DNA from: Streptomyces abikoensis
GTDB taxonomy: Bacteria > Actinomycetota > Actinomycetes > Streptomycetales > Streptomycetaceae
Length of the DNA stretch: 64,000 nucleotides
Direction: 5' to 3'
Assembly: GCF_014648775.1 (NCBI RefSeq)
Contig: NZ_BMRT01000004.1
Coordinates: forward strand, 620,001-684,000
Below the pieces are notes generated by a model, which saw nothing but the letters and a program-made list of their open reading frames with translations, made no database searches and was not told the DNA's origin. Position numbers and translations under genes: made by a program. Of the stretch, positions 1 to 8,500 are shown in pieces (the first letter of the stretch is position 1; each line of letters opens with the position of its first letter).

Positions 1-2
1 AG

Positions 3-470
3 GCCGACGCGGCGGCCGCCCGCAGGCTCGGCTCGATCGCCCCGCTCGCCGCCGACACCGGCGTCCGCGTCCTGCTGGAGACCCACGACTCGCACCGGCG
101 GGCCCAGGACGCCGTGCGCGTGCTGGGGCCCGTGGGACACCGCAGCGTGGGCGCCCTCTGGGACGTGCTGCACACCTGGCTGGGCGGCGAGCAACCGGCC
201 GTCAGCCTCCCGGCGCTGGCTCCCCATCTGGGCTATGTGCAGGTGAAGGACGTCGCCTCGGCGGAGGACACCGCTCCGTTGCCGCTCGGGGCGGGGGTGC
301 TGCCCCTGGGCGCCTGCGTCCGCGCCCTCAGCCGCGCGGGCTGGGACGGCTGGCTGAGCTGGGAGTACGAGAAGCGCTGGTATCCGGGGTCGGCCGCCTT
401 TCCTCAGCTGGCGGGGGCGGGAGCGGAGTATCTGCGGGGGCTGGTCGCCGCCGCCCCGCGAGCGACGTGA
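3..470 (+). CDS. sugar phosphate isomerase/epimerase, 5' truncated
   Basis: This is the C-terminal part of a xylose-isomerase-like TIM-barrel protein; the open frame enters from the window edge with no start. It contains a metal-ligand type strand (VLLETHDSH), a central helix with GHRSVGALWDVLHTW, a YVQVKD strand and the C-terminal WLSWEYEKRWYPG segment, all typical of the AP-endonuclease-2 superfamily of sugar phosphate isomerases/epimerases. Substrate cannot be told from the sequence. Its 3' end overlaps the convergent EamA exporter frame by 143 bases. I am confident of the fold and not of the reaction. Confidence 0.8.
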   Translation, partial: ADAAAARRLGSIAPLAADTGVRVLLETHDSHRRAQDAVRVLGPVGHRSVGALWDVLHTWLGGEQPAVSLPALAPHLGYVQVKDVASAEDTAPLPLGAGVLPLGACVRALSRAGWDGWLSWEYEKRWYPGSAAFPQLAGAGAEYLRGLVAAAPRAT

Positions 471-1302
471 GGGCGACGCCGCCCACCAGCAGCACCGCCG
501 CGCACCAGCGCAGCGGGCTCACGTGCTCGCCCAGCAGCAGCGCCGCCGAGGACATGCCGAACACCGGCACCAGCAGCGAGAAGGGCGCGACGACCGACGC
601 GTCGTAGGCGCGCAGCAGGTATCCCCACGCGCCGAATCCGAGCAGCGTGCTCACCCAGGCGACGAACAGCAGGGCGCCGACGCCGGTCCAGTCGAGGGAG
701 CGCAGCGCCTCGGCGTCGGCGGCCGGTCCCTCGAACACGAGGGACAGTGCCAGCAGCGGCAGCACGGGCACGGTGCTGATCCACACGGTGAAGCGCAGGG
801 CGTCCGGGGGCGAGGCCTTGCGGGTGAGGACGTTGGACACGCCCCAGAAGGCCGCCGCGCCCACGACCAGGGCGAAGCCCGTCAGCGGGCCGGAGGCGCC
901 CTCGTCCACGGCGGCGACCGCGATGCCCGCCAGGGCCACGGCCATGCCCAGCAGCCTGCCGCGGCCGGGGCGTTCCGCCAGGGCGAGCGCGGCGAAGAGG
1001 GCGGTGAAGACCGCCTGGGCCTGGAGCACCAGCGAGGACAGTCCGGTGGGCATCCCGGCGTGCATGCCGACGAACAGCAGCCCGAACTTGCCGACCCCCA
1101 GCGCCAGGCCCACCCCGATGATCCACCGCCACTTCACCGGGGGCGGCCCGGCGAAGAAGACGGCGGGCACCGCCGCCGCGAGGAAGCGCAGCGCGCAGAA
1201 GAGCAGGGGCGGGAAGTGGTCGAGGCCGACGTGGATGACGACGAAGTTGACGCCCCAGAGGGCGGCGACCGCGACGGCCAGGGCGAGGTGCTGAGGACGC
1301 AT
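328..1302 (-). CDS. EamA/DMT family transporter
   Basis: A ten-helix drug/metabolite transporter of the inner membrane. The N-terminus LALAVAVAALWGVNFVVI is the first EamA repeat, and a second repeat starts near FALVVGAAAFWGVSN. Such proteins usually export amino acids or small metabolites; the substrate is unknown here. I chose the ATG at 1302 (MRPQHLALAV), where the first membrane helix begins; in-frame starts at 1329 and 1344 would add only polar residues. The last ~45 residues are a Pro/Ser/Arg-rich tail that runs 143 bases into the convergent isomerase gene. It is divergent from the LysR gene, whose product is a likely regulator. Confidence 0.85.
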   Translation of the reverse strand: MRPQHLALAVAVAALWGVNFVVIHVGLDHFPPLLFCALRFLAAAVPAVFFAGPPPVKWRWIIGVGLALGVGKFGLLFVGMHAGMPTGLSSLVLQAQAVFTALFAALALAERPGRGRLLGMAVALAGIAVAAVDEGASGPLTGFALVVGAAAFWGVSNVLTRKASPPDALRFTVWISTVPVLPLLALSLVFEGPAADAEALRSLDWTGVGALLFVAWVSTLLGFGAWGYLLRAYDASVVAPFSLLVPVFGMSSAALLLGEHVSPLRWCAAVLLVGGVALTSLAGRRRPAPADTPLPPPPAEERRPTPDTSASRTPSSASRPSPRG

Positions 1303-1326
1303 GTGACGAGGATCCGATGCGTCAAC

Positions 1327-1345
1327 CATGTAGCACCAGCACATG
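1327..1345. promoter_or_regulatory. candidate LysR-type binding site
   Basis: In the divergent region between the exporter and the LysR gene lies catgt-N9-acatg, a small dyad that fits the T-N11-A layout of LysR boxes. It would place the regulator over the exporter promoter. The dyad is short, so this is weak evidence. Confidence 0.35.
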
Positions 1346-1395
1346 TTTCTTCATGATGGGATTCAGCAACGCTCAATATTGGGGGTCGGAGGACC

Positions 1396-2301
1396 ATGCT
1401 GGACCTGTCCCGTCTGCGTGCGCTGCACGCCGTCTCCGTGCACGGCTCGGTCAGCGCGGCGGCCGTCGCCCTGGGGTACACGCCCTCGGCCGTCTCGCAG
1501 TCGATCACGAAGCTGGAGCGGGAGACCCGCACCACCCTGCTGGAGCGCCGGGGGCGCGGGATCGCGCTGACCGACGCGGCGGTCCGGCTGGCGGAGGCGG
1601 CGCACGAGCTGCTGACGCTCGTCGAACGGGCCGAGACCGAGCTGGAGGAGCGGCGCGGGCTGCCGACGGGCCGGCTGACGGTCGGGGCGTTCGCTTCGGC
1701 CGCGCGCGGCCTGCTGCCCGGCGTGCTGGCCGCGCTGGCCCGGGCGCACCCGTCCCTGGACACCCGGCTGGTCGAGGTCGACCCCCACCTGTCCGTGGGC
1801 CTCGTGGAGCAGGGCGTGCTCGACCTGACCGTCACGTTCGAGTGGGACATCTCGCCGCTGCCCGTGCCCGAGGGCCTGGAGCGGATACGGGTGGGCGCCG
1901 ACCTCTGCGACATCCTGGTGCCCCGAGGCCACGAGCTCGCCGGGCGCGACGGGCTGTGCCACGCGGACCTGGAGGGGCAGCGCTGGATCAGCCAGCCGCC
2001 CGGCACGGTCTGCCACGACTGGCTCGTACGGACGCTGCGCGCGTCCGGGGACGAGCCGGACCTCGCCTATCAGGCCGCCGAGAACCACACCCACGTCGCG
2101 CTCGTCGCGGCGGGCCTGGGCATCGCCATGGCCCCCCGGCTCGGGCGCGGCCCGCTGCCCCCCGAGGTCGTGGCGCTGCCCCTGGAGCCCGTGCCCGTAC
2201 GGCACCTGTTCGCCTACTGGCGCAAGGGCGCCGCCCGACGCCCCGCGATACGTGAAACGGTGCGCATGCTGCGCGAGCAATGGCCGGACCGATCGTTTTG
2301 A
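1396..2301 (+). CDS. LysR family transcriptional regulator
   Basis: A 301-residue LysR regulator. Residues 4-60 form the winged helix-turn-helix (LRALHAVSVHGSVSAAAVALGYTPSAVSQSITKLE), followed by a linker helix and a two-lobe effector domain that opens with RLTVGAF and ends near PVRHLFAYWRKG. A ggagg Shine-Dalgarno sits four bases before the ATG. It is divergent from the EamA exporter, the classical arrangement for a LysR regulator and its target, so I infer that it controls that gene. The effector is not predictable. Its stop codon lies inside the palindrome assigned to the downstream TetR gene. Confidence 0.92.
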   Translation: MLDLSRLRALHAVSVHGSVSAAAVALGYTPSAVSQSITKLERETRTTLLERRGRGIALTDAAVRLAEAAHELLTLVERAETELEERRGLPTGRLTVGAFASAARGLLPGVLAALARAHPSLDTRLVEVDPHLSVGLVEQGVLDLTVTFEWDISPLPVPEGLERIRVGADLCDILVPRGHELAGRDGLCHADLEGQRWISQPPGTVCHDWLVRTLRASGDEPDLAYQAAENHTHVALVAAGLGIAMAPRLGRGPLPPEVVALPLEPVPVRHLFAYWRKGAARRPAIRETVRMLREQWPDRSF

Positions 2302-2317
2302 GCAACCGCTCAAAACG
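2294..2317. promoter_or_regulatory. TetR operator-like palindrome
   Basis: A perfect 10-bp inverted repeat (cgttttgagc / gctcaaaacg) separated by aacc. It ends 31 bases before the ATG of the TetR gene and overlaps the stop codon of the LysR gene. Length, symmetry and position fit an autoregulatory TetR operator. A terminator for lysR is the alternative, but no T-tract follows. Confidence 0.6.
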
Positions 2318-2347
2318 TATGATGAATGCTCTTCGAGGGGGCGGCGG

Positions 2348-2989
2348 ATGTCAGTGGAGACCAAGGAACGGCTGATCACCGCGGCGGGCACGGTCCTGCG
2401 CACCCAGGGGTACGGCAAGGCCAGCGCGCGGACGATCGCCAAGGAGGCCGGCGTCAACTCGGCGTTGGTCTTCTACCACTTCGGCGGCGTCGACCCCCTG
2501 CTGTTCGCCGCTCTCGACCGCTCCTCCGCCGAGCGGATGGCGCGCCACACCGCCACCGTCGCGGACGCGCGCACCCTGGAGGAGCTCGCCGAACGGGCCA
2601 CCGTCATCTACCGCGACGACCTGGAGGGCGGCCACATCACCCTGCTCTCCGAGCTCGTCGCGGCGGCCGTGGCCAAGCCGGAGCTGCGCGAGGAGATCCG
2701 GGTGCGGGTCGAGCCGTGGATGGCGTTCATGGAGGAGACCCTGGAGCGGGTCATCGGCGGCACCCCCCTCGCCCGGCTCACCCCGCCGCGCGACCTGGCC
2801 AACGCCGCCGTCGTCTTCTACCTCGGGGTGAACCTCTTCACCGTGCTGGACGCCGACCGCACCCGGACGGAGTCGGTCTTCGGGATGGTCCGGCGGCTCG
2901 CGCCCCGCGCCGGGCTGCTGGCCCGGCGCGTCCCCGTGCGCTTCGGCCGGTCGCGCGGCTTCGGCAGGGCGCGGCGCCGGTCCGGCTAG
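2348..2989 (+). CDS. TetR/AcrR family transcriptional regulator
   Basis: A 213-residue regulator. Its N-terminal helix-turn-helix reads ERLITAAGTVLRTQGYGKAS then IAKEAGVNSALVFYHFGG, the standard TetR_N signature; the rest is a helical ligand-binding domain with a basic C-terminus. I start it at MSVETKER (2348), where the TetR fold begins and a gggg-rich ribosome site precedes. A longer in-frame opening from 2252 would run through the palindrome and the end of lysR and is unlikely. It lies 46 bases after lysR on the same strand. It probably represses itself through the palindrome at 2294-2317. Confidence 0.9.
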   Translation: MSVETKERLITAAGTVLRTQGYGKASARTIAKEAGVNSALVFYHFGGVDPLLFAALDRSSAERMARHTATVADARTLEELAERATVIYRDDLEGGHITLLSELVAAAVAKPELREEIRVRVEPWMAFMEETLERVIGGTPLARLTPPRDLANAAVVFYLGVNLFTVLDADRTRTESVFGMVRRLAPRAGLLARRVPVRFGRSRGFGRARRRSG

Positions 2990-3289
2990 CCCGGAGCGCC
3001 GCGGCGCGGAACCGCTCCGGCGCGCGGCCCGTCCAAGGGGCGTGCTGCCGCCGGTCCCCGCAGAGCGGTACCGGCCCCGCCGTACCGACGGCGCGGGCCA
3101 CTCCCTCTCCGCCGCCTGTGGCCGGTAGCGCGCCGCCGCCGGTCACACCCCCTCCACCACACCGGCGGCGGACGCCGGCGGGCGGGAGCGGGGCGCGCGG
3201 TCACCCTCCGCGAACCCTCCCGCACGCCTGGCGTGCGCCGGTGGCCGTCGGGTAACTCTGGACGCTCGGTTGGTGGGTTGGGGGAGATC
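2990..3289. other. gene-free spacer
   Basis: About 300 bases of very GC-rich sequence between the TetR gene and the lipoprotein gene. I see no ORF with credible codon use and no strong hairpin followed by T residues. It presumably holds the lipoprotein promoter. Confidence 0.5.
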
Positions 3290-3958
3290 ATGCGCCATCG
3301 CGCGCTACCGAAGGCGCTGTTCGCGTTCGCCGTCCTGTGCGGGTTCGAGACCCTCGTCGGCTGTCAGCTCCAGGGGCGCCCCGGCGCGGAGATCGTCACC
3401 CAGGGCGGACAGGGCGGCCAGGCCGGACAGAGTGGACAGGGCGGCGGACAGGCCGCGCTCGAACGGGCCGATCCGGGCCGGAGCACCACCTTCCTGGCCC
3501 AGGGGTCGTGCGCGGGCCGGGGACGGACGGGCTTCACCGAGCTGGACTGCGCCGACGAGCGCGCCACCGCCGGCGTCCTCGCCCGCTACTACGGCCCGCA
3601 GGAGGACGGCCCGCGCTGTCCCGACAACACCGACTTCGTGCTGCACATCACGGCGGTGAACGCCGGCACGTCGGAGTCGGAGAGCGCCCCCGAGGGCTAC
3701 GCCTGCATGCGCGGTCTGCGCCCGCCGCACCCGGGCGATCCCGGCATGGGCGGCGGCCCGCTGACGGTGGCGGGCGACTGCGTGTACACCGAGCGGCGCG
3801 GGGTCGTGAAGGAGACCGCCTGCGACGGTTCGCGGAGCCACGCGCCGGAGTTCCGGGTGGACTCGACGGTGCGCACCCGCGACGACTGCCCGCCCTCGAC
3901 CGACCTGTACGTACAGGTCGGCGGCGGGCGCCCCGTCGGGTGCGCCCGCCGCCTCTAG
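3290..3958 (+). CDS. LppU-like secreted lipoprotein
   Basis: A 222-residue exported lipoprotein of the actinobacterial LppU/SCO3897 type. The N-terminus MRHRALPKAL and a hydrophobic core end in the lipobox LVGC with lipidation Cys25. A flexible spacer of Gly/Gln repeats (GGQGGQAGQSGQGGG) precedes a folded region rich in paired cysteines (QGSCAGRG, ELDCAD, PRCPDN, YACMRG, GDCVYT, ETACDG, DDCPPS, VGCARR), implying disulfides outside the cell. The start was chosen at the first Met giving a normal signal peptide, with a gggggaga ribosome site. The function of the family is unknown to me. Confidence 0.75.
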   Translation: MRHRALPKALFAFAVLCGFETLVGCQLQGRPGAEIVTQGGQGGQAGQSGQGGGQAALERADPGRSTTFLAQGSCAGRGRTGFTELDCADERATAGVLARYYGPQEDGPRCPDNTDFVLHITAVNAGTSESESAPEGYACMRGLRPPHPGDPGMGGGPLTVAGDCVYTERRGVVKETACDGSRSHAPEFRVDSTVRTRDDCPPSTDLYVQVGGGRPVGCARRL

Positions 3959-3980
3959 CCCCGCTCCGGCCCCCCTGGGG

Positions 3981-5411
3981 TTACGGGCGGAGCGTGGACT
4001 GCCGCTCCACGGTCTGCTTGTCGAGCTTGGCGTTGAAGGGCGCCAGCGGCTTGGCCAGCTTGTCGTCCTTCTGCACGGCGGCGTTCGCGACACCGGCCCA
4101 GCGCAGCACCTCGGCCGTGGCCACGGCCCGCTCGTCGGCCACGAGCTGGGAGATGTTGGAGCCGTGGTTGCCGCCCGGCGCGTAGAAGCGGTGGTCGTGG
4201 CGGGCCGCGGCGTTCCTGCCGAGGCGGAACGGCTCCGAGCTCCACGGGTCGTTCTGCCCGTAGACGAACAGCATGTTCCGGCTCTCCTCGCGCACCCAGC
4301 GGTCGACGTCCGCCATGGCGCCCGGCCGGAACTTCATCGGGATGTCACGCGGCACATAGGTGCGCGGCTTGTAGCTGTCGGGGTACCGCAGCAGGCTCTT
4401 GAGGTGGGCGAACTTGGGGCTCGGCGAGCCCAGTTCGGTGCCCGCCTGGTAGTAGTACGGCGTGAACCGCTCCAGTCCCTGGTCGGTGTAGCCGTCGAAG
4501 CCGGAGATCTCGTCGATGAACTTGTACAGCTCGTCCGTCGACGCCTTGGTCGCGGGCACGGTCTTGCAGTCGCTCTGGAGGTGGTACTGCCAGAACGCCC
4601 ACACCAGGTCCAGGACGACGTTCTCGTAGGCCTTGTCGGCGCTGCCGACGGTCTTGAACGTCTTGCCGTTCTCGTCGGCCCACTTCTGGTAGCGGGCGAC
4701 GATCTCGTCGCGGCGGACGAGGGCCTCGCGCTGCACCGAGTTCAGCTGGGTGCGGCAGGCCTGGTCGCCGACGGTCGCGAAGAACCTGTCGTAGGCGGAG
4801 TCCTCGTCGTTGACCACGTCGTTGGGCGCGACGTAGGCGACGGTGCCGTTCATGTCCTTGGGGAAGAAGCGGCGGTAGTACGTCGCCGTCATGCCGCCCT
4901 TGCTGCCGCCGGTGGCCAGCCAGTTCTTGTTGTAGACCGGCTTGAGGGCCTCGAAGAGGCGGTGCTGGTCGTTGGCGGCCTGCCAGATGTCGAGCTTGGA
5001 CCAGTCGGCGGGCTGCGGCCGGGACGGCGTGAAGAAGCGGTACTCCATCGACACCTGGTTGCCGTCGACGATCCGGGTCGGCTCGCTGCGCGACGGGGTG
5101 GTGTTGACGTTGTAGCCGGAGGTGAAGAAGACCGTCGGCCGGTCGGTGTTCTTGTGCAGCAGCGTGAAGCGCTGCTCGAACGTGCCCTTCGACGGGTTCC
5201 GGTGGTCGACCGGCTGCCGATAGGTCATCACGAGGTAGCGGTAGCCCTCATAGGGCTTCTCCTCGACGAAATGCATCCCGGGGATCTTCAGGACGCGTTC
5301 CTTGATGTCCGACTCGGTGGCGGTCCCCGCCGCCCCCGCCACCGTGCTGCCGGCGCCGACCGTCCCGATGGACATGGTCAGCGCCAGCAGGGCTCTGACG
5401 ACCTTGCGCAT
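3981..5411 (-). CDS. secreted S37-family tripeptidyl aminopeptidase (PS-10 type)
   Basis: An exported serine peptidase of about 476 residues. Residues 1 to ~28 are a Sec signal peptide ending in AGA. The alpha/beta-hydrolase body carries the nucleophile elbow GGSKGG (Ser near 170), an acid in GQNDPWS (Asp near 389) and the histidine in GGNHGSN (near 417), which together form the triad. Cys near 220 and Cys near 283 could pair. This fits the Streptomyces PS-10/S37 peptidases that release N-terminal tripeptides from extracellular protein. Length is normal for the family. It is a single gene downstream of the ABC exporter gene on the same strand, 127 bases away. Confidence 0.85.
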   Translation of the reverse strand: MRKVVRALLALTMSIGTVGAGSTVAGAAGTATESDIKERVLKIPGMHFVEEKPYEGYRYLVMTYRQPVDHRNPSKGTFEQRFTLLHKNTDRPTVFFTSGYNVNTTPSRSEPTRIVDGNQVSMEYRFFTPSRPQPADWSKLDIWQAANDQHRLFEALKPVYNKNWLATGGSKGGMTATYYRRFFPKDMNGTVAYVAPNDVVNDEDSAYDRFFATVGDQACRTQLNSVQREALVRRDEIVARYQKWADENGKTFKTVGSADKAYENVVLDLVWAFWQYHLQSDCKTVPATKASTDELYKFIDEISGFDGYTDQGLERFTPYYYQAGTELGSPSPKFAHLKSLLRYPDSYKPRTYVPRDIPMKFRPGAMADVDRWVREESRNMLFVYGQNDPWSSEPFRLGRNAAARHDHRFYAPGGNHGSNISQLVADERAVATAEVLRWAGVANAAVQKDDKLAKPLAPFNAKLDKQTVERQSTLRP

Positions 5412-5538
5412 GTGCCCTCCCCTGGTTTCGCGAAAGTCGCCGCGAACCTACCGGGGCAACATCCGCCACGCCAGAGTCGAGCCGGAGTGATCTTGCTCCC
5501 TTCCCCGGAGCTCCCTCCCGCGCCGGCCGCCGCCGGCC

Positions 5539-8500
5539 TCAGACCGCGACCGTCTCACCGGTGAACGTCCGCCACAGCGCCGCGTACCGCCCGTCCAGGG
5601 CCAGCAGTTGGGCGTGGGTTCCGTCCTCGACGACCCGGCCGCCGTCCAGGACCACCACGCGGTCCGCGCGCGCGGCGGTCGTCAGGCGGTGCGCCACCAC
5701 GAGCGTCGTACGGCGCCCGGCCAGCCGGTCGGTGGCCTGGTTGACCAGCGCCTCGGTGGCGAGGTCCAGGGCGGCGGTGGCCTCGTCCAGCAGCAGGATG
5801 TCCGGGTCCACCAGCTCGGCGCGGGCCAGGGCGATCAACTGCCGCTGTCCGGCGGAGAGGTTGCGGCCGCGCTCGGCGACCTCGTGGAGATAGCCGTCGG
5901 TCAGCGTGGCGATCATCTCGTGCGCCCCGACCGCCCGCGCGGCCGCCTCGACCTCGGCGTCGCTCGCGTCCGGACGGCCGTAGGCGATCGCGTCGCGCAC
6001 GGTGCCCGGGAAGAGGTACGACTCCTGGGGGACGACGCCCAGGCGGTGCCGGTAGGAGACCGGGTCCAGCTCGCGCAGGTCCTGGCCGTCGACGAGGACG
6101 GCGCCGGAGACGGGGTCGTAGAACCGCGCGACCATCTTCACCAGCGTGGACTTGCCCGCGCCCGTCTCGCCCACGAAGGCCACCGTCTGCCCGGCGGGGA
6201 TCGTCAGCCGTATCCCGGCCAGCGCCTCGCCCTTCTCGCCGCCGTACCGGAAGCGGACGTCGTCGAAGACGACCTCGCCCTTGAGCTCCCGCACCTCGCG
6301 CGGCCGCTCGGCCACCGGCGTCGTCGTCGGCTCGCGCAGCAGCCCCTGCACCCGGCCCAGCGACACCGTCGCCTGCTGGTAGCCGTCGAAGACCTGGGAG
6401 AGCTGCTGGACGGGCGCGAAGAACAGGTCGATGTAGAGCAGGTACGCCACCAGGGCGCCCGTCGTCAGCGTCCCGTCGCCCACCCGGCCCGCGCCCACGA
6501 TCAGCACGGCCGCCGCCGCGACGGACGACAGCAACTGCACGAACGGGAAGTACACCGATATCAGCCACTGGCCGCGCACCCGCGCCTGCCGGTACTCGGC
6601 GCTGCGCTCGGCGAACCGCCGGGCGCCGGACTCCTCGCGGCGGAACGCCTGCACGACGCGCAGCCCGGCGACGCTCTCCTGCAGGTCGGCGTTGACGGAA
6701 CCGACGCGCTCACGGGCCAGCTCGTACGCCTTGACGCTCTGCCGGCGGAAGAAGACCGTGCCGACGACCAGCGGCGGCAGCGTGGCGAAGACGACCAGGG
6801 CCAGCTGGACGTCGATGACGACGAGCGCGACGAGGATGCCGAAGAAGGTCAGGACGGAGACGACGGCGGTGACCAGACCGGTCTGGAGGAACGACGACAG
6901 GGCGTCGACGTCCGTCGTCATCCGCGTCATGATCTTGCCGGTGAGCTCGCGCTCGTAGTAGTCCAGCCCGAGCCGCTGGAGCTGGGCGAAGATCTTCACG
7001 CGCAGGGCGTAGAGGACGCGCTCGCCCGTGCGCCCCGTCATCCGGGTCTCGCCGACCTGCGCCGCCCACTGCCCGAGGACGACGAGGAGCGCGAGCCCCG
7101 AGGCCGCCCAGACGGCGCCGAGCGCCAGGCGCTGGACGCCCTGGTCGATGCCGTGCCGGATCAGGACGGGCAGCAGCAGGCCCGCGAGCGCGTCGACGGC
7201 CACCAGCAGCAGGCTCACCGCCAGCGGCCCGCCGAAGCCGCGCAGCAGCTGCCGCAGGCCGTACGACTCCTCGACCCGGGCGGCGCGCTCCTCGTCGACG
7301 TCCGGGGTGTCGGTGGCCGGGGGCAGCGCCGCCACCCGGGCCAGCAGCTCCGGCGTCGCGGGCATCCCGGCGAGCGCGCCGTGCTCCCGCGCGGGGTCGT
7401 CGGCGGCCTTGCGGACCCACAGGTGCGGGGTGACGCCGTCGACGGCACGGCGCTGCCCGTCGAGAGGCGTGACGGGCTCGGCGAGCCCGGTGGCGAGGGC
7501 CTCGCCGCCGAAGGCGGGCACAGCGCCCGCCGGGTCGTGCGGGACGCCCGCGAGCTCGTCGGGGTCCGTCAGCAGCTCGCGGTAGCGCGCGCAGCGCTCC
7601 TGCAGCTCCTCGGCCGTGCCCACGTCGACGAGGCGGCCGCCGTCCAGGACCGCGATGCGGTCGGCCAGGGCGAGGGTCGAGGCCCGGTGGGCGATCAGCA
7701 GGGTCGTACGGCCCGCCATGACCCCGCGCAGCGCCTCGTGGATCTCGTGCTCCACCCGGGCGTCGACCGCCGAGGTCGCGTCGTCCAGGAGCAGCAGCCG
7801 GGGGTCGGTGAGGATGGCGCGGGCCAGCGCGACGCGCTGGCGCTGCCCGCCGGAGAGGGTCAGGCCCTGCTCGCCGACCTTGGTGGCGTAGCCGTCGGGC
7901 AGCGCGGAGATGAAGCCGTCCGCCTGGGCGGCCCGGGCGGCGGTCCGGACCTGCTCGTCCGTGGCATCGGGCACGCCGTAGGCGATGTTGTCGCGGATGC
8001 TGTCGGAGAACAGGAAGCTGTCCTCCGGCACGAGCCCGATGGCGGCGCGCAGCGAGGACAGCGTCAGCTCGCGGACGTCCTGCCCGCCGACGCGCACGGC
8101 GCCGCCGGTGACGTCGTAGAAGCGCGGCAGGAGCAGCGCGAGGGTGGACTTGCCGCTGCCGGAGGCGCCGACGACGGCGACGGTCTCGCCGGGCTCGACG
8201 CGCAGGGTGACGCCGTCGAGGACCGGGCGGCGGGGGTCGTAGCCGAAGGTGACGTCGTCGAACTCGACGGTGGCGGGGGCGTCCGCGGGCAGTTCGCGGG
8301 CGTCGGGGCGCTCCTGGACCGCCGGCTCGGTGTCGATGAGCTCCAGGACGCGCTCCACGCCGGCGCGGGCCTGCTGGCCGACCGTGAGGACCATGGTGAG
8401 CATCCGCACGGGGCCCACCAGCTGGGCGAGGTAGGTGGAGAAGGCCACGAAGGTGCCGAGGGTGACCTGGCCGCGGGTGGCCATCCAGCCGCCGAGGGCG

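Noticed and set aside
2252..2347. A longer N-terminus for the TetR protein
   Set aside because: It would cross the palindrome and the end of lysR, and the added residues (Cys-rich) match no TetR protein.
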